A stretch of DNA of 31,876 nt from Bacteroidetes bacterium UBA2322 (GTDB lineage: Bacteria; Bacteroidota; Bacteroidia; Chitinophagales; UBA2359): assembly GCA_002345145.1 (NCBI GenBank), contig DDVC01000040.1, forward strand, positions 1 to 31,876. Reading direction: 5' to 3'. A program made the position numbers and the translations under genes. Positions 15,261 to 24,263 of this stretch are shown piece after piece. Position 1 is the first letter of the stretch, and the number at the start of each line of letters is the position of its first letter. The notes beneath the pieces are model-generated. The model was not told the origin of the DNA, did not search any database, and saw only the letters and a program-made list of their open reading frames with translations.

Positions 15261-18200
15261 ATGATAAGTTTTACCCGACTTCTTTTAGCCTTTTGTTTAA
15301 CCATTTTTGTTGCTCATAGCGGAAACAGCCTACACGCCCAAGTACCCGACGAAGCGCCAAGTTGTTTTATAGATTTAGGCGATATCGTTTTTCCGTTTAC
15401 CACCATTTGCGCCAATGAACCTTTTAATGTACCTTGTGTTGATTTTCAAACTACCGAGCCCGGTCCTGCCGGCGTTATGTGGGTTGTTTACAGCGCTCAG
15501 CCGGTTAATACAAATCCGCTATCAGATCCCGGCGCATTACTCTACAATGCCATTTTATCTGACCAAAACGGCAATCCTGTTTACGGTTGCTCACAATCGG
15601 CTTTGTTTGAAAACCTCAATATCTTAACACCCGGTATGAGCCAAGTTTGTGTTTATTTAGTGCCGGTTATTAATAGCGATACCACTGATACCGCGCCCGG
15701 CGCTTGCAGCGGCGTAGTACCCGGTTTTAACTACCCGTTCATTTGCTTTTTAAACCCCGAAGAAAACCCTGAAATATGCGATAGCAACTGCGGTGGCGTA
15801 ACCGAAGATAACGACAACTGCCCCGATGCCACTTCTTTTGTAATTGCCCCTGCCACTTATGGCGTTTACTCCAATGTGTGCAGCACCAGCATAGATGACC
15901 CCACCGGCGCACCCAATTCCTGTTTTGGCAGCGACCCCTACCAAGCCACCGTTTGGTTTACCTTTACCGGCAACGGCGGCACCTATACCATTAGCACCAT
16001 TAACTGCCCGGGTTCTGCCAACCCTCAAATAGCCGATTCGCAAATGGCTATTTATACCGGCAATTGCGGCGCTCTCACCCTTGCCTCCTGCAATGATGAC
16101 CAAGGCTCTAACCTGCTCGCTTCTATCAATAATTTTGCCACCGTAGCCGGTCAGGTTTATTATATTTTGGTGGACGGCTACGAAGATGCACGCGGCGAGT
16201 TTTGCCTGCAAGCCATTGAAATAGTGGCTCCGCCCGTTTGCGATGCCGATTACGGCGCCGTTTCGCCGGCTTCACCCGCCGCCATTTGCCAAACCGAAGG
16301 CATTACCTTTACCGCTACCGGCGCCGCTTCGGGGGGTTATACATCTTACTTTGTGGTGGTAAACACTGCTACCGGCAGCATTGTTATCAGCAATGCCGCC
16401 ACTACTTTTACCCTTTTGGGCAGCGCAGTTGGGGCAGGTAATTTTACCGTTCATGCCCTCAGCATCAGCAATGATGACCTAAGCGCTATTACACCCTTTC
16501 CCGCTACGGCAGCCGCCCTTGCCGCTGCCTTAGCCAACCCCGATGTATGCGCCGATTTTGATGCCGCCGGCATAGCCGTAGCCGTTACTGCCACGCCAAA
16601 CGCCACCGCCCTAAGCAATAGCCCCTTGTGCGAGGGCGAACCTATTCAGCTTTTTGGCAGCACCTCCACACCCGGCTCCGCCACTTATAGCTGGACAGGT
16701 CCCGGCGGGTTTACCGCCTCTGTTCAAAACCCTCAAATAGATAATGCCACTACTGCCCAAGGCGGCACCTACATTTTAACCGTTACCATAAACGGCTGTC
16801 AATCAGCGCCGGTATTGGTATCGGTTTTAGTAAACCCCACACCCGCTGTAACCGCCGGCTCTAACAGCCCCGTTTGCGAGAACCAACCCCTTAACCTGAG
16901 CGCCACCACATCGGCAACAGGCACGGTTACCTACCTTTGGAACGGACCGGGTGGTTATACCGCCTTTACCCAAAACCCGGTTATCAATCCGGCCACCATA
17001 GCCAATAGCGGCACATACAGCGTAACGGCAATTGCCAACGGCTGCTCTTCGGCAGCGGCAGAGGTAGCAGTGGTGGTAAACGAACAACCCAGCTTGCTCT
17101 TAGAGGCATCAGACAGTACACCCTGCACAGGTACTTGTTTTACCCTAAGTGCGGTAAACGTATCGGGTGGAGCTATAACATGGGTAGGTCCCAATGGTTT
17201 CACTTCTAACAATACCGTAATAGAATTTTGCGATGCAGAAGCCGCCATATCGGGCTTGTATTGCGCATCGGTACTGCTCAATGGCTGCGAATCGGGATTA
17301 GCTTGTATAGATATAACCGTTCTTTTGCCCGATGACCCTGCCTGTGCCGAGCTTTGCCTTGCAAGTGGCGGTTTGGTAACAACAGACGATAACACCATTT
17401 GCCCCGATGAAACTTTGGTAACCCAAGCCGTAGGCACAACCGGCGGCGCTTACCAAACCTACTACCTGCTTGCCGATAGTTTTGGCGCTATCCTTGCCAA
17501 CCAAACATCGGGCAGTTTTAGCGGTTTGGCATCGGGCACATATTGGGTGTATGCCCTCAATTTTGCCACAGCCGATGCCGGTTTGGTTGATACTTTCCTT
17601 GCAGGCGGCACCGATATAAGCTCGCTGCAAAATGCTATCAATAACCCCGATTTTTGCGCAGCCCTTTCCGGCGCTTTGAATATATTAGTACTTGCCGAAA
17701 CCTCCGTAGGTTGTTTTAACTGCCAAGCCGATGGCGGCGCCGTTACCTACACCGGCGCTGAGGTACAAGTTTGCCAAAACGCCATAACCGCTCCGTTTGT
17801 TTTTACCGCCAATAATACCAATGCCGGCTACCTTACCTACTTAGTGGTTACCGATGCCACCACCACCCAAATTATAGCTTACACCTCCCAAAACACCATA
17901 GATTGGGCGGTATTAGGCTTATCGGCAGGCAGCTACACGGTTTATGCCATTAATATAGCCGATGCTTTCCAAGCCGATATTGAAACAGCCCTCACATCGG
18001 GTTTAACTTGGGCAGATTTTTTAACAGCCATTGGTGGTAGTGGTTATTGTTTTGACGTTTCAGACGGAACAACCCAGTTTATTGTGATAGCTGCCGATGT
18101 ATCGCCCTGTGCCGAAACTTGTTTTGCCAATTTTGGCACAGTAATTCCGCCCACCGATACCGATTTATGCCCCGATGAAACGGCACAAGCCGCCACTTTG

Positions 18201-19871
18201 GTAGGCGCTGCCACATCGGGCTATACTACGGCTTATCTTGTTACCACGCCCAATGGTGGTTCATTAACCGTAGTTGGGTTATATACCACCTCTGAGTTTA
18301 CCTGTCCCGATGCCGGAACATACTTTATACATGCCCTAAACTACGCCAATATAGATGCGGTAGCCGCACAAAGCGCGGTAGTGCCAAATGCTGATGTTTC
18401 TTCAACGTTGATTAACCTTGCTGCCGCCAATGTTTGTTATGAGTTAGACCTAAACGGTTATGCACTTAACTGCCTGCCTGCCAACAATTTGGCTTGCCTG
18501 CCGCCTTTGGCAGTGATTAACGTTGTAGAAACCCCTGCACCCGATGGCTTAACCTACACCGTTTCGTTTACTGTAACGGGCGGGTCGGGTGTTTACATCA
18601 TTAATGGCAATCCATCGGGCAGTAATTTTGTAAGCGGCAGTATTCCGTGTGGCATTGCCTACAACTTTGAAATTACCGATGATGTAGCATCGGGCGTTTT
18701 AATAGTAAGTGGCGTTTCGCCCTGCGTATGCCCCACCAACCCGGGCAATATGCCCAACTTTACCTCAGCCGCGCCGGTTTGCTGGGGAGGTTCTATAACG
18801 CTAACCAGCCTTAACCCTGTATTTATTCCGGGCGATGTGCTGCTGTATGTGCTGCACAATGGTACGGCATCAACAGTAGGAACTATTTTAGCAACCAGCC
18901 CAACCGGTAGCTTCAACTTTACCAGCAGCCCGCTGCTTACCACCAATACTACCTACTATATTACCCCCATTGCCGGACCAACTGATGCTAACGGCGACCT
19001 TATTTTTGCCGACCCCTGCACCCGCACCGGCACCGGAGCCCCGATTGTTTTTCTTGAACCCATTTCCTTTACCATTAACGAAAACTGCGATTGGATGACC
19101 GGCGATTATACCGTAGTGCTGTTTCCGGCCGGTGGCTTGCCCCAGTTTGACAGTAGCCAAACCTATCAGGTTACCGGCGATGCTGCGGTAAACATAGCTT
19201 ATGGGCAAAGTATTACCCGCGTTTTTCCGCAAGGCGAAACCACTATTTACAGTTTTACCATTTCTGATAACACCTGTACCGATGTGGTAACGGCTACCGA
19301 GCCTTTTGTTTGTATTAAAACCCCTATTCAACTGCTTACCTTTAAAGGCGAAGTGCAACAACGCGGCAACTTGCTCCAATGGACTACTGCCACCGAAACC
19401 GATAACGACTTTTTTGCCCTTGAACGTTCAATAGATGCGGTTCATTTTTCCCGAATTGCTGTTATTGACGGGGCAGGCACAAGCATAACGACCAAAAAAT
19501 ACGATTATTTAGACAAAGAAAGTCCGGCTGGTACTGTTTACTACCGCTTAGTACAGGTGGACTTTAATGGCAGTACCACTACTTCGCAGGTTATTTCGCT
19601 CAAGCGCCCCGAATCAACGTTTGGATTCAATGCCATTTACCCGGTTCCTGCCGAGCGTTTTGTGGAAATAGCTTTCAGCGCCGAAACCGATGCGCCGGTT
19701 TCAATAGAAGTATATGATTTGGTGGGTAAATTGGTGTCATCGGTAGGGGTTTTTGCCCAAAGCGGCAACAACGTGTATGTGTTGCCTGTTGCCGAGCTGC
19801 CTGCCGGTATGTACCTGCTTTCTATCAATAACGGTAATAAGGTAATCAGCAACCGGTTTGTGAAAAAGTAG
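15261..19871 (+). CDS. Large modular T9SS-secreted adhesin-like protein
   Basis: A 1536-residue secreted protein. Order of parts: signal peptide ending near SLHAQ (about 27); a Cys-containing region; a PPC-like/jelly-roll domain (about 187-322, DNCPDATSF...); and a roughly 120-residue Cys module at 327-445. Three Ig-like repeats follow (about 446-695, signatures YSWTGPGGF, YLWNGPGGY, ITWVGPNGF). Three more Cys modules start at C699, C821 and C954. Further beta-rich segments come next, then a fibronectin-like stretch (about 1360-1450, LLQWTTATETDNDFFALERS). The type-A T9SS sorting domain is about 1455-1536 (IYPVPAERFVEIAF ... GMYLLSINNG ... RFVKK). The usual YPNP motif reads YPVP here. Export through the outer membrane and attachment at the surface are inferred from the sorting domain; a binding role is inferred from the repeats. 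No catalytic domain was seen. Confidence 0.88.
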   Translation: MISFTRLLLAFCLTIFVAHSGNSLHAQVPDEAPSCFIDLGDIVFPFTTICANEPFNVPCVDFQTTEPGPAGVMWVVYSAQPVNTNPLSDPGALLYNAILSDQNGNPVYGCSQSALFENLNILTPGMSQVCVYLVPVINSDTTDTAPGACSGVVPGFNYPFICFLNPEENPEICDSNCGGVTEDNDNCPDATSFVIAPATYGVYSNVCSTSIDDPTGAPNSCFGSDPYQATVWFTFTGNGGTYTISTINCPGSANPQIADSQMAIYTGNCGALTLASCNDDQGSNLLASINNFATVAGQVYYILVDGYEDARGEFCLQAIEIVAPPVCDADYGAVSPASPAAICQTEGITFTATGAASGGYTSYFVVVNTATGSIVISNAATTFTLLGSAVGAGNFTVHALSISNDDLSAITPFPATAAALAAALANPDVCADFDAAGIAVAVTATPNATALSNSPLCEGEPIQLFGSTSTPGSATYSWTGPGGFTASVQNPQIDNATTAQGGTYILTVTINGCQSAPVLVSVLVNPTPAVTAGSNSPVCENQPLNLSATTSATGTVTYLWNGPGGYTAFTQNPVINPATIANSGTYSVTAIANGCSSAAAEVAVVVNEQPSLLLEASDSTPCTGTCFTLSAVNVSGGAITWVGPNGFTSNNTVIEFCDAEAAISGLYCASVLLNGCESGLACIDITVLLPDDPACAELCLASGGLVTTDDNTICPDETLVTQAVGTTGGAYQTYYLLADSFGAILANQTSGSFSGLASGTYWVYALNFATADAGLVDTFLAGGTDISSLQNAINNPDFCAALSGALNILVLAETSVGCFNCQADGGAVTYTGAEVQVCQNAITAPFVFTANNTNAGYLTYLVVTDATTTQIIAYTSQNTIDWAVLGLSAGSYTVYAINIADAFQADIETALTSGLTWADFLTAIGGSGYCFDVSDGTTQFIVIAADVSPCAETCFANFGTVIPPTDTDLCPDETAQAATLVGAATSGYTTAYLVTTPNGGSLTVVGLYTTSEFTCPDAGTYFIHALNYANIDAVAAQSAVVPNADVSSTLINLAAANVCYELDLNGYALNCLPANNLACLPPLAVINVVETPAPDGLTYTVSFTVTGGSGVYIINGNPSGSNFVSGSIPCGIAYNFEITDDVASGVLIVSGVSPCVCPTNPGNMPNFTSAAPVCWGGSITLTSLNPVFIPGDVLLYVLHNGTASTVGTILATSPTGSFNFTSSPLLTTNTTYYITPIAGPTDANGDLIFADPCTRTGTGAPIVFLEPISFTINENCDWMTGDYTVVLFPAGGLPQFDSSQTYQVTGDAAVNIAYGQSITRVFPQGETTIYSFTISDNTCTDVVTATEPFVCIKTPIQLLTFKGEVQQRGNLLQWTTATETDNDFFALERSIDAVHFSRIAVIDGAGTSITTKKYDYLDKESPAGTVYYRLVQVDFNGSTTTSQVISLKRPESTFGFNAIYPVPAERFVEIAFSAETDAPVSIEVYDLVGKLVSSVGVFAQSGNNVYVLPVAELPAGMYLLSINNGNKVISNRFVKK
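16236..18472 (+). repeat. Four copies of a roughly 120-residue Cys module (protein level)
   Basis: Within the 1536-residue protein, four segments share one pattern: C-x3-G near the start, a second Cys 8-13 residues later, an aromatic pair (YxTYY-like), G-x-[YF]-x-[VI]-[YH]-A-[LI]-[NS], and a closing Cys in a [VFY]-C-x-[DA] context. They begin at codons C327, C699, C821 and C954. Copies 2-4 are consecutive; copy 1 is separated from them by Ig-like repeats. I recall similar segments in other Saprospiria-type secreted proteins but know no domain name. Confidence 0.7.
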
Positions 19872-19924
19872 GAAGCGGTATAGGTTTGGGTTAGCCCCGC
19901 ATAAGCGAAAAGTATTTTAATAAA

Positions 19925-19961
19925 AGGCATTTTACCCTACAAAAAATTGGGTAAAATGCCT
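19925..19961. terminator. Hairpin between the adhesin and beta-helix genes
   Basis: A perfect 13-bp stem pairs 19925-19937 with 19949-19961 around an 11-nt loop, 54 bp after the adhesin stop codon. No T-run follows on the + strand; on the minus strand TTTTATT follows. It may still act as a 3'-end structure. Its right foot overlaps the TACCTTCG box of the next gene by one base. Confidence 0.5.
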
Positions 19962-19968
19962 ACCTTCG
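19961..19968 (+). promoter_or_regulatory. Candidate -7 box for the beta-helix lipoprotein
   Basis: TACCTTCG is a one-base variant of TAnnTTTG, located 33 bp before the ATG at 20002 and abutting the preceding hairpin. Confidence 0.35.
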
Positions 19969-20001
19969 CTCAATTTCTTTACCTAAACACAACTTCATCA
20001 C

Positions 20002-21270
20002 ATGAAACAACATTTTTTGAACCGGCTTATGCTGCTGCCGTTGCTGCTGCTGCTTACCTTTTTTGCTAATTGTAACAAAGAGGAAGATACCAAAGTGCAT
20101 CACTTTTCGCCCTCTGCCGATGTGCAATCCAAATTACAGGAAACACTGATTACCATGAATGATGGCGATATTATTCACCTGAGCGCAGGCACATACAATT
20201 TTACCGCCACCCTATCAGTAGATGACAAAAAAAACTACACCATTATGGGCGATGGCATGAACAATACCATTCTATCCTTTGCCGGACAAGTTAGTGGTTC
20301 AGAGGGTCTGAAAATTTCTAATGGCAGTAATGTATTGCTGCACAATTTTACTGTGGAAGATACCAAAGGCGATGGTATTAAGGTAAAAGATACCGAAGGG
20401 CTTACCTTTATGAACGTAGGCGCACAGTGGAGCGGCGAAGCCGATGAGAGCAACGGGGCTTACGGCTTGTACCCCGTTACCTGCAAACATATTCTTATTG
20501 ACGGCTGCTATGTAAAAGGTGCATCAGATGCCGGTATTTATGTAGGACAAAGTGAATACATTATTGTTAAAAACAGTACCGTTGAGTACAACGTAGCAGG
20601 TATTGAAATAGAAAACTGCAATTATGCCGATGTATTTAACAACCTTGCCAAAAACAATACCGGCGGTATTTTAGTGTTTGATATGCCCGGTCTTACCCTT
20701 AAAAATGGCAGACAATGCCGGGTATATAATAACCAAGTTCAGGACAACAACTACCGCAATTTTGCTCCGGCAGGTAACGTAGTGGGTAATGTGCCCCCGG
20801 GAACGGGTATTATGATTATGACCAGCAAAGAAGTGGAGGTATTTAACAATACTATTACCAACAATAATGTGCTGGGCTTGGGTATTGTGAGCTACGAGGT
20901 TTTGGCATATTTTGACTCTAACCTTAGCTATGACGACCCTGCTTACGTGCCCTATGTAGAAGGCATTTACATACACGACAATACCTTTAGCCGAACACCG
21001 GTTTACCCCCAAAACCTTAACAATATAGGAACCATATTAACCATTCAGTACCCCAACGGCGATATACCCGACATTATTTACGATGGCATAGAAAACCCTA
21101 ATGCCACCGGTGCCGATAGTGAGCGCATTTGTATTATGAACAACACAGGAGCAACTTTTGTGGATATAGATGCCGAGAACTTTTTTGCCGGTAAAAGTAC
21201 CGATATTACCCCATTCCTTTGTACACACAACCCACTTCCGGCAGTTAGTGTAAATGCACCCTTGCCGTAA
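20002..21270 (+). CDS. Right-handed parallel beta-helix lipoprotein
   Basis: A 422-residue exported protein. The N-terminus is a lipoprotein-type signal: basic start, Leu-rich core and a cysteine in FFANCNKEED at about residue 25. The residue before the Cys is Asn, a loose lipobox of the kind tolerated in Bacteroidota. From about residue 60 to 330 there are many short repeats with N and G turns (GDGIKVKDTEGLTFMNV, DAGIYVGQSEYIIVKNSTVE, VAGIEIENCNYADVFNN). These are the hallmark of pectate-lyase-like right-handed beta-helices. Family members include polysaccharide lyases, epimerases and binding proteins; the catalytic residues cannot be assigned here. It lies between two T9SS surface-protein genes. 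A strong terminator follows. Confidence 0.85.
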   Translation: MKQHFLNRLMLLPLLLLLTFFANCNKEEDTKVHHFSPSADVQSKLQETLITMNDGDIIHLSAGTYNFTATLSVDDKKNYTIMGDGMNNTILSFAGQVSGSEGLKISNGSNVLLHNFTVEDTKGDGIKVKDTEGLTFMNVGAQWSGEADESNGAYGLYPVTCKHILIDGCYVKGASDAGIYVGQSEYIIVKNSTVEYNVAGIEIENCNYADVFNNLAKNNTGGILVFDMPGLTLKNGRQCRVYNNQVQDNNYRNFAPAGNVVGNVPPGTGIMIMTSKEVEVFNNTITNNNVLGLGIVSYEVLAYFDSNLSYDDPAYVPYVEGIYIHDNTFSRTPVYPQNLNNIGTILTIQYPNGDIPDIIYDGIENPNATGADSERICIMNNTGATFVDIDAENFFAGKSTDITPFLCTHNPLPAVSVNAPLP

Positions 21271-21295
21271 AAATGCACTGCTTTATTGAGTATAA

Positions 21296-21342
21296 AAAAC
21301 AAAAAACTCGCCGGAGGTTACTGCCGGCGAGTTTTTTGTTTT
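21296..21342. terminator. Bidirectional terminator between convergent genes
   Basis: A 19-bp perfect stem pairs 21296-21314 with 21324-21342 around a 9-nt loop. The GC-rich core CTCGCCGG is flanked by A-runs on the left and T-runs on the right. It lies between the convergent beta-helix gene (+) and the DGGY-repeat gene (-). Confidence 0.92.
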
Positions 21343-21353
21343 GGCACGTGGCG

Positions 21354-23960
21354 CTAATGGGTGGTAATGAGTTTACCTTGCCAAAGTTGGTGTTGGTTTT
21401 GCAGTTGAATAAGGTAAACGCCTTGCTGCAATTGGGGCAGGTGCAGCGGCAAGGAAGTTTGCAATTGTTGCGAAGCTATGGAGCGTTCAAAAACAAGTTT
21501 ACCCGATACGTTAAAGATGCTTAGCCGGCAAGGTTCGCCAGATGCTGTTAAATTCAGCGCTTCTATGGTAAAGTTGCCGCCGGTAGTAGGATTGGGGTAG
21601 ATGTGTAAACTATTGGCGGCAGCGTGGGGTAAATCGGGCATAAAATGGGTAGTGGCAATTGAATTGGGCACATTGCCAAACGCATCGGTTTTGAGTAAAT
21701 ACAAATCGTTGGTAGTACCCTTGGTTTGAATGCCGCCAAAGAGGGTAAATCCCCCATCGGGATTTTGAATGGCATCGTATAGTACTGTTCCGGTTCCTAC
21801 ATTATTGCCGTACAGTTTACTCCACTGCGTATTGCCGTATAAATTGGTGCGAAGCAAATAGCCCTGCCGGTTTAGCGGGTCGGCGCTTAGTTCTACATTG
21901 CCCAAAAAGGCAAAAGTGCCTTCGTAGGTTTGGAGGGCTTTGTAGTTGCCAAAATTATTGCCGGGTATGTTAATGGTTTTTTCCCAAGCCAACCCTCCGC
22001 CGGCGGTTAAATTGAGTAAATACATTTTGTATTGCAGTGAATCGGGTTGTAAAATAGTACCTACACCCATAAACGCGCCGGTATTGGTTTCTACCACATC
22101 AAACATGCGCGACCATTGGCTGCCACTGCCCCCCAAATATTCCCAAGCTATTTGCCCGTTATTGTGCAGTTTTACTATGTAGGCTTTGTTGTCAGAACCA
22201 AAGGCGGGGTTTCGGGTTCTTCCGGCAAAAACATAACCACCATCTGCCGTGGGGCGAATGCGGTAAGCAATGGCAGAAAGATAACCGTATAAATTGCTCC
22301 ATGTAATGTTACCGTCTGATTGCAGTTTAGCTACATAAATAAGCGAGCCTGCACCTAAGGTATCCAATACAGAACCTACCAGTATATAACCGCCATCGGG
22401 AGTGGAGTTGATGCTCCAAGCGCGGTTAGAAGCGGCTATACCCAATGTTTTATCCCATAATTTATTGCCGTTTGCATCGGTTTTGAGTAGGTAAATATCG
22501 TTTTTGCTGTTGCTGTTGGTGGTAAAACCGGCTATAACCCAGCCACCGTCTTGTGCCGGGGCTATACCCCACCCCACCTCAGTATTACCCAGGTAGTCGT
22601 AGTATTTTTGCCATACTATATTGCCGGTTGAAGCATTTGCTTTGCACAAAAGCACATCTTCTAAACCGTTGGCGGCATAGCTGTTGGTTTGACCGGTGAG
22701 CATTAGGGTATTATCGGTTGGGCTTAGTGTAAGGGCGTACCCCCATTCATTATTGAGGTTATCGGGTTCGCCATAGGTTTTAACCCATTGCATATTGCCT
22801 GCGGGCGTGGTTTCAAAAAGCAAGGCATCAAACCCCGGTGCGGTAATGCCGGAGGTAAAACCGGTAAGGCAGATATTGCCGGCGCTGTTGATTGCCATAC
22901 AACTGATGTTGGAAACAGGCATTATGCCAAAGGTGTAGGTCTGCTCTTGGAGCCAGTCACCTTGTTCACTGAGCTGCCACGAAAAAGCCTGATTACCCGC
23001 AACATTACCATAACAACCTGCAAGCATAAAAGACCCATTGGGCAATTGTAGGAGGTGGTTAGGTATGGCTTGCACGGTGCCATAGTTAGCGCTTAAAGGG
23101 GGGTTTAGGTTATACACTTTAGTCCAAACCGGATTACCGCTTTCGAGGGTTTTGTGTGCAATTATTTTAAAGTAGCCATCGGTATGGGTAAAACCGATGC
23201 CCAAATAACCGCCCTCTGCAAGCGGAATAGCGTATTTGCCAATAACTAAATTGGTGAAGAAACTGTTAGGTGCATCGGCAATTTTTTGTATCCACTGGGT
23301 TGTGCCATCGGGGTAAGTTTTTATCATCATGAGTACTGTTCCGCCTACGTTATCGGTGGCGGTGCCACATAACAGGTATCCTCCATCGGGAGTGGCTTGT
23401 AGTGATTGTGCGGCAAGGTAGGCATCGGGATAGTTTCTTTCCCATTCCACAAAACCGGTGGCATCGGTTTTTACCAACCACATGTGCGGGTTGCCACCGG
23501 CTATTATATAACCCCCATCGGGAGCGAGCAAAATTTCCGATACGCTTTCGTCTGTGTTGGGTGCGCCTATGGTAGTAGCCCATTCCTGCGTGCCTTGTGC
23601 ATTGGTTTTGATAAGGTAAACATCGTGCTTTAGGTGAGAGCCGGTTTTTCCTGCCAATATATACCCGCCATCGGGTGTTTGTTGCAGTGCAGCGCCCCGG
23701 TCGTCTTCATCGGAGCCAAAAACGGCGTACCACTGCTGGTTTCCCAAGGCATCGGTTTTTACCATATACATATCGTAGCTCCCGTTGCCATAGCTGGCGG
23801 TATAGCCCAGCATGGCATATCCGCCGTCGTTAGTTTGAATGATGGCTTCAAGCAGTTCGTTTCGGCTTGGCTCGCCATGTGTTGTTTCAAACATGGTTTG
23901 GGCATAGGCGTTACCTAAAAACAGCAGCAGGTATAAAAAAGAGATAAGTTGCTTAGTCAT
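21354..23960 (-). CDS. T9SS-secreted DGGY-repeat (propeller-like) protein
   Basis: An 868-residue secreted protein. The signal peptide ends near LGNAYAQ (about 21). The body is built from about a dozen repeats of roughly 50-70 residues with the core [TS]-x-DGGY-x-[LI]-x-G followed by VYL-[IL]-KTDA-x-G-x-x-W. This is a beta-propeller-like pattern common in Bacteroidota surface proteins. The last 82 residues are a type-A T9SS sorting domain starting IYPNPTTGGNFTIEAL and containing GVYLIQLQ. Length and architecture are complete. No catalytic motif was seen; a structural or binding role at the cell surface is inferred. It is convergent with the beta-helix gene and divergent from the transketolase genes. 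Confidence 0.9.
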   Translation of the reverse strand: MTKQLISFLYLLLFLGNAYAQTMFETTHGEPSRNELLEAIIQTNDGGYAMLGYTASYGNGSYDMYMVKTDALGNQQWYAVFGSDEDDRGAALQQTPDGGYILAGKTGSHLKHDVYLIKTNAQGTQEWATTIGAPNTDESVSEILLAPDGGYIIAGGNPHMWLVKTDATGFVEWERNYPDAYLAAQSLQATPDGGYLLCGTATDNVGGTVLMMIKTYPDGTTQWIQKIADAPNSFFTNLVIGKYAIPLAEGGYLGIGFTHTDGYFKIIAHKTLESGNPVWTKVYNLNPPLSANYGTVQAIPNHLLQLPNGSFMLAGCYGNVAGNQAFSWQLSEQGDWLQEQTYTFGIMPVSNISCMAINSAGNICLTGFTSGITAPGFDALLFETTPAGNMQWVKTYGEPDNLNNEWGYALTLSPTDNTLMLTGQTNSYAANGLEDVLLCKANASTGNIVWQKYYDYLGNTEVGWGIAPAQDGGWVIAGFTTNSNSKNDIYLLKTDANGNKLWDKTLGIAASNRAWSINSTPDGGYILVGSVLDTLGAGSLIYVAKLQSDGNITWSNLYGYLSAIAYRIRPTADGGYVFAGRTRNPAFGSDNKAYIVKLHNNGQIAWEYLGGSGSQWSRMFDVVETNTGAFMGVGTILQPDSLQYKMYLLNLTAGGGLAWEKTINIPGNNFGNYKALQTYEGTFAFLGNVELSADPLNRQGYLLRTNLYGNTQWSKLYGNNVGTGTVLYDAIQNPDGGFTLFGGIQTKGTTNDLYLLKTDAFGNVPNSIATTHFMPDLPHAAANSLHIYPNPTTGGNFTIEALNLTASGEPCRLSIFNVSGKLVFERSIASQQLQTSLPLHLPQLQQGVYLIQLQNQHQLWQGKLITTH

Positions 23961-24090
23961 TTAATAGATTTAATTTTTATTGAACCCTTACAGCCCTTGC
24001 TTTGTTGGATTTTACCAATACACACTGAAACGAAACCTAACGGGGAATGGTTGCCTATGAAAAAGTCGGTAATAAGACATACTGCCTACA

Positions 24091-24098
24091 CAAAGGTA
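24091..24098 (-). promoter_or_regulatory. Candidate -7 box for the DGGY-repeat gene
   Basis: On the minus strand this reads TACCTTTG, matching TAnnTTTG, about 130 bp before the start codon at 23960. The nearest TTG upstream (24111-24113) is only 12 bp away, closer than usual. Confidence 0.4.
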
Positions 24099-24156
24099 AG
24101 CCTATTTTGGCAACCCGATTAAAATATGCCGTATTAGGTGGGTGTTTTTTGATTTT

Positions 24157-24191
24157 TTTGTGTGCAGATACTTCAATACCCACTATCTTTG
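24157..24191 (+). promoter_or_regulatory. Candidate promoter for the transketolase operon
   Basis: TTTG at 24157-24160 and TATCTTTG at 24184-24191 resemble the Bacteroidota -33/-7 pair, with 23 bp between them, slightly long. The predicted leader to the ATG at 24264 is about 66 nt. Confidence 0.5.
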
Positions 24192-24263
24192 CCCAACCAA
24201 AAAACATGTTGAGATATTTTTAATCTAACGTGTTCATTCAGTGCGTTTCAACCCACTTTTACC

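Larger units (their letters stand above)
23961..24263. other. 303-bp divergent intergenic region
   Basis: This gap separates the DGGY-repeat gene (-) from the transketolase genes (+). It holds a candidate -7 box for each direction (24091-24098 on the minus strand; 24184-24191 on the plus strand). No other structure or gene was recognised. Confidence 0.6.

Noticed and set aside
15750..17630. Several long antisense frames inside the T9SS adhesin gene
   Set aside because: They mirror the repetitive, Ala/Gly/Thr-rich coding strand and are poor in protein-like features.
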